Positions 5,764 to 6,152 of a stretch of 6,152 nucleotides of DNA are shown one piece after another. Position 1 is the first letter of the stretch. Each line of letters begins with the position of its first letter. Both the position numbers and the translations under genes were made by a program. Source of the stretch: CBDUUP01 sp965370435 (GTDB lineage Bacteria > Chloroflexota > Anaerolineae > Anaerolineales > UBA11579); assembly GCA_965370435.1 (NCBI GenBank), contig CBDUUP010000280.1:1-6152 (forward strand), in the 5' to 3' direction. Under the pieces are notes generated by a model that saw nothing but the letters and a program-made list of their open reading frames with translations, searched no databases and had not been told where the DNA came from.

Positions 5764-6152
5764 ATGCATGAAACTACGGCCCATTCACTTCGCGAGATTG
5801 AAGATAAAGTAAGCTCCCTAATGCCCAATGTGGATTTGTGCTATCGCGGCCAATCTGAATCTGATTGGAAATTAATTCCAAGTGCATATCGCCCGTTAAT
5901 TCCGTTTATATCAGACCCAGGTATTGGTGTCTATTGGGCAGGGGAAGTTGAACGAGATACGTATCGAGCATTTGATTTAAATGCAGATAAGGAATTGCGG
6001 GGCTTAGACATCTTGGAACGCCTAAGTCGTGCTCAACATCATGGGGTTCCTACAAGGCTTCTTGATTGGACTGGAAATCTTGATGTGGCAACTTTTTTTG
6101 CTTTATCAAGCCCAAAAGAATTAGATGCATCTATTTGGTGTTTAAACCTCAC
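5764..6152 (+). CDS. FRG-domain protein, 5' part only (runs off the window)
   Basis: The frame is open from the ATG at 5764 to the window end: 129 codons without a stop. It carries the FRG-domain signature. YRGQS (27-31) is the motif behind the name, with Trp35 and PSAYR (39-43) following at the usual distance. The second block AQHHGVPTRLLDWT (90-103) is followed by NLDVATFFAL (105-114). This is the highly conserved 'QHhG.pTrLLDwt.n...A.fFA' core of the family. The biochemical role of FRG domains is, to my knowledge, not settled. Such genes often occur in phage, mobile-element and defence neighbourhoods. The protein appears cytoplasmic, with no signal peptide. It has its own promoter and a strong ribosome binding site, and its GC (27 of 60 in the row at 5881) is well below that of pstB. 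This points to an accessory gene unrelated to phosphate uptake. The C-terminus, where a second domain could lie, is outside the window. Confidence 0.88.
   Translation, partial: MHETTAHSLREIEDKVSSLMPNVDLCYRGQSESDWKLIPSAYRPLIPFISDPGIGVYWAGEVERDTYRAFDLNADKELRGLDILERLSRAQHHGVPTRLLDWTGNLDVATFFALSSPKELDASIWCLNL

Overview
The window holds a complete high-affinity phosphate uptake operon, pstS-pstC-pstA-pstB (2098-5612), all on the + strand. It is flanked on both sides by AT-richer, accessory-looking DNA. Upstream is a tightly packed three-gene unit of unrecognised membrane and membrane-anchored proteins (1-1926). Downstream, after its own promoter, is the 5' part of an FRG-domain gene (5764 to the window end).

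Organism: bacterial. PstS is a lipoprotein that seems to be read from a leaderless transcript with a GTG start. The intergenic DNA carries a palindrome of the CCACGAAG...CTTTGTGG type and degenerate GATTAGG/GTAACAAGG repeats. From memory, such elements are common in environmental Chloroflexota (Anaerolineae-like) genomes. That assignment is an inference of modest confidence, since there is no rRNA or marker gene to fix it.

Layout. 1-1926: three genes joined by an 8-nt overlap and an ATGA overlap, encoding a ~3-TM protein, a ~6-TM protein and a single-pass anchored protein with two beta-rich outer domains. 1927-2097: 171 nt without a gene, with two small adjacent hairpins and then an extended -10 promoter only 8 nt from the pstS GTG. 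2098-4756: pstS, pstC and pstA, overlapping by 16 and 4 nt. 4757-4850: a palindromic element sitting between a good but orphaned Shine-Dalgarno and the pstB ATG. 4851-5612: pstB. 5613-5763: degenerate direct repeats, then a promoter and a strong ribosome binding site for the FRG gene.

How the genes work together: lipid-anchored PstS captures phosphate outside the membrane, PstC and PstA form the channel, and the PstB dimer drives import with ATP. No phoU, phoB or phoR lies in the window. PstB has a serine where the catalytic Q-loop glutamine is expected. Composition is split: sampled 60-base rows give about 37% GC in the upstream genes (row 961), about 65% in pstB (row 5041) and about 45% in the FRG gene (row 5881). 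The pst operon and its flanks therefore probably have different histories.
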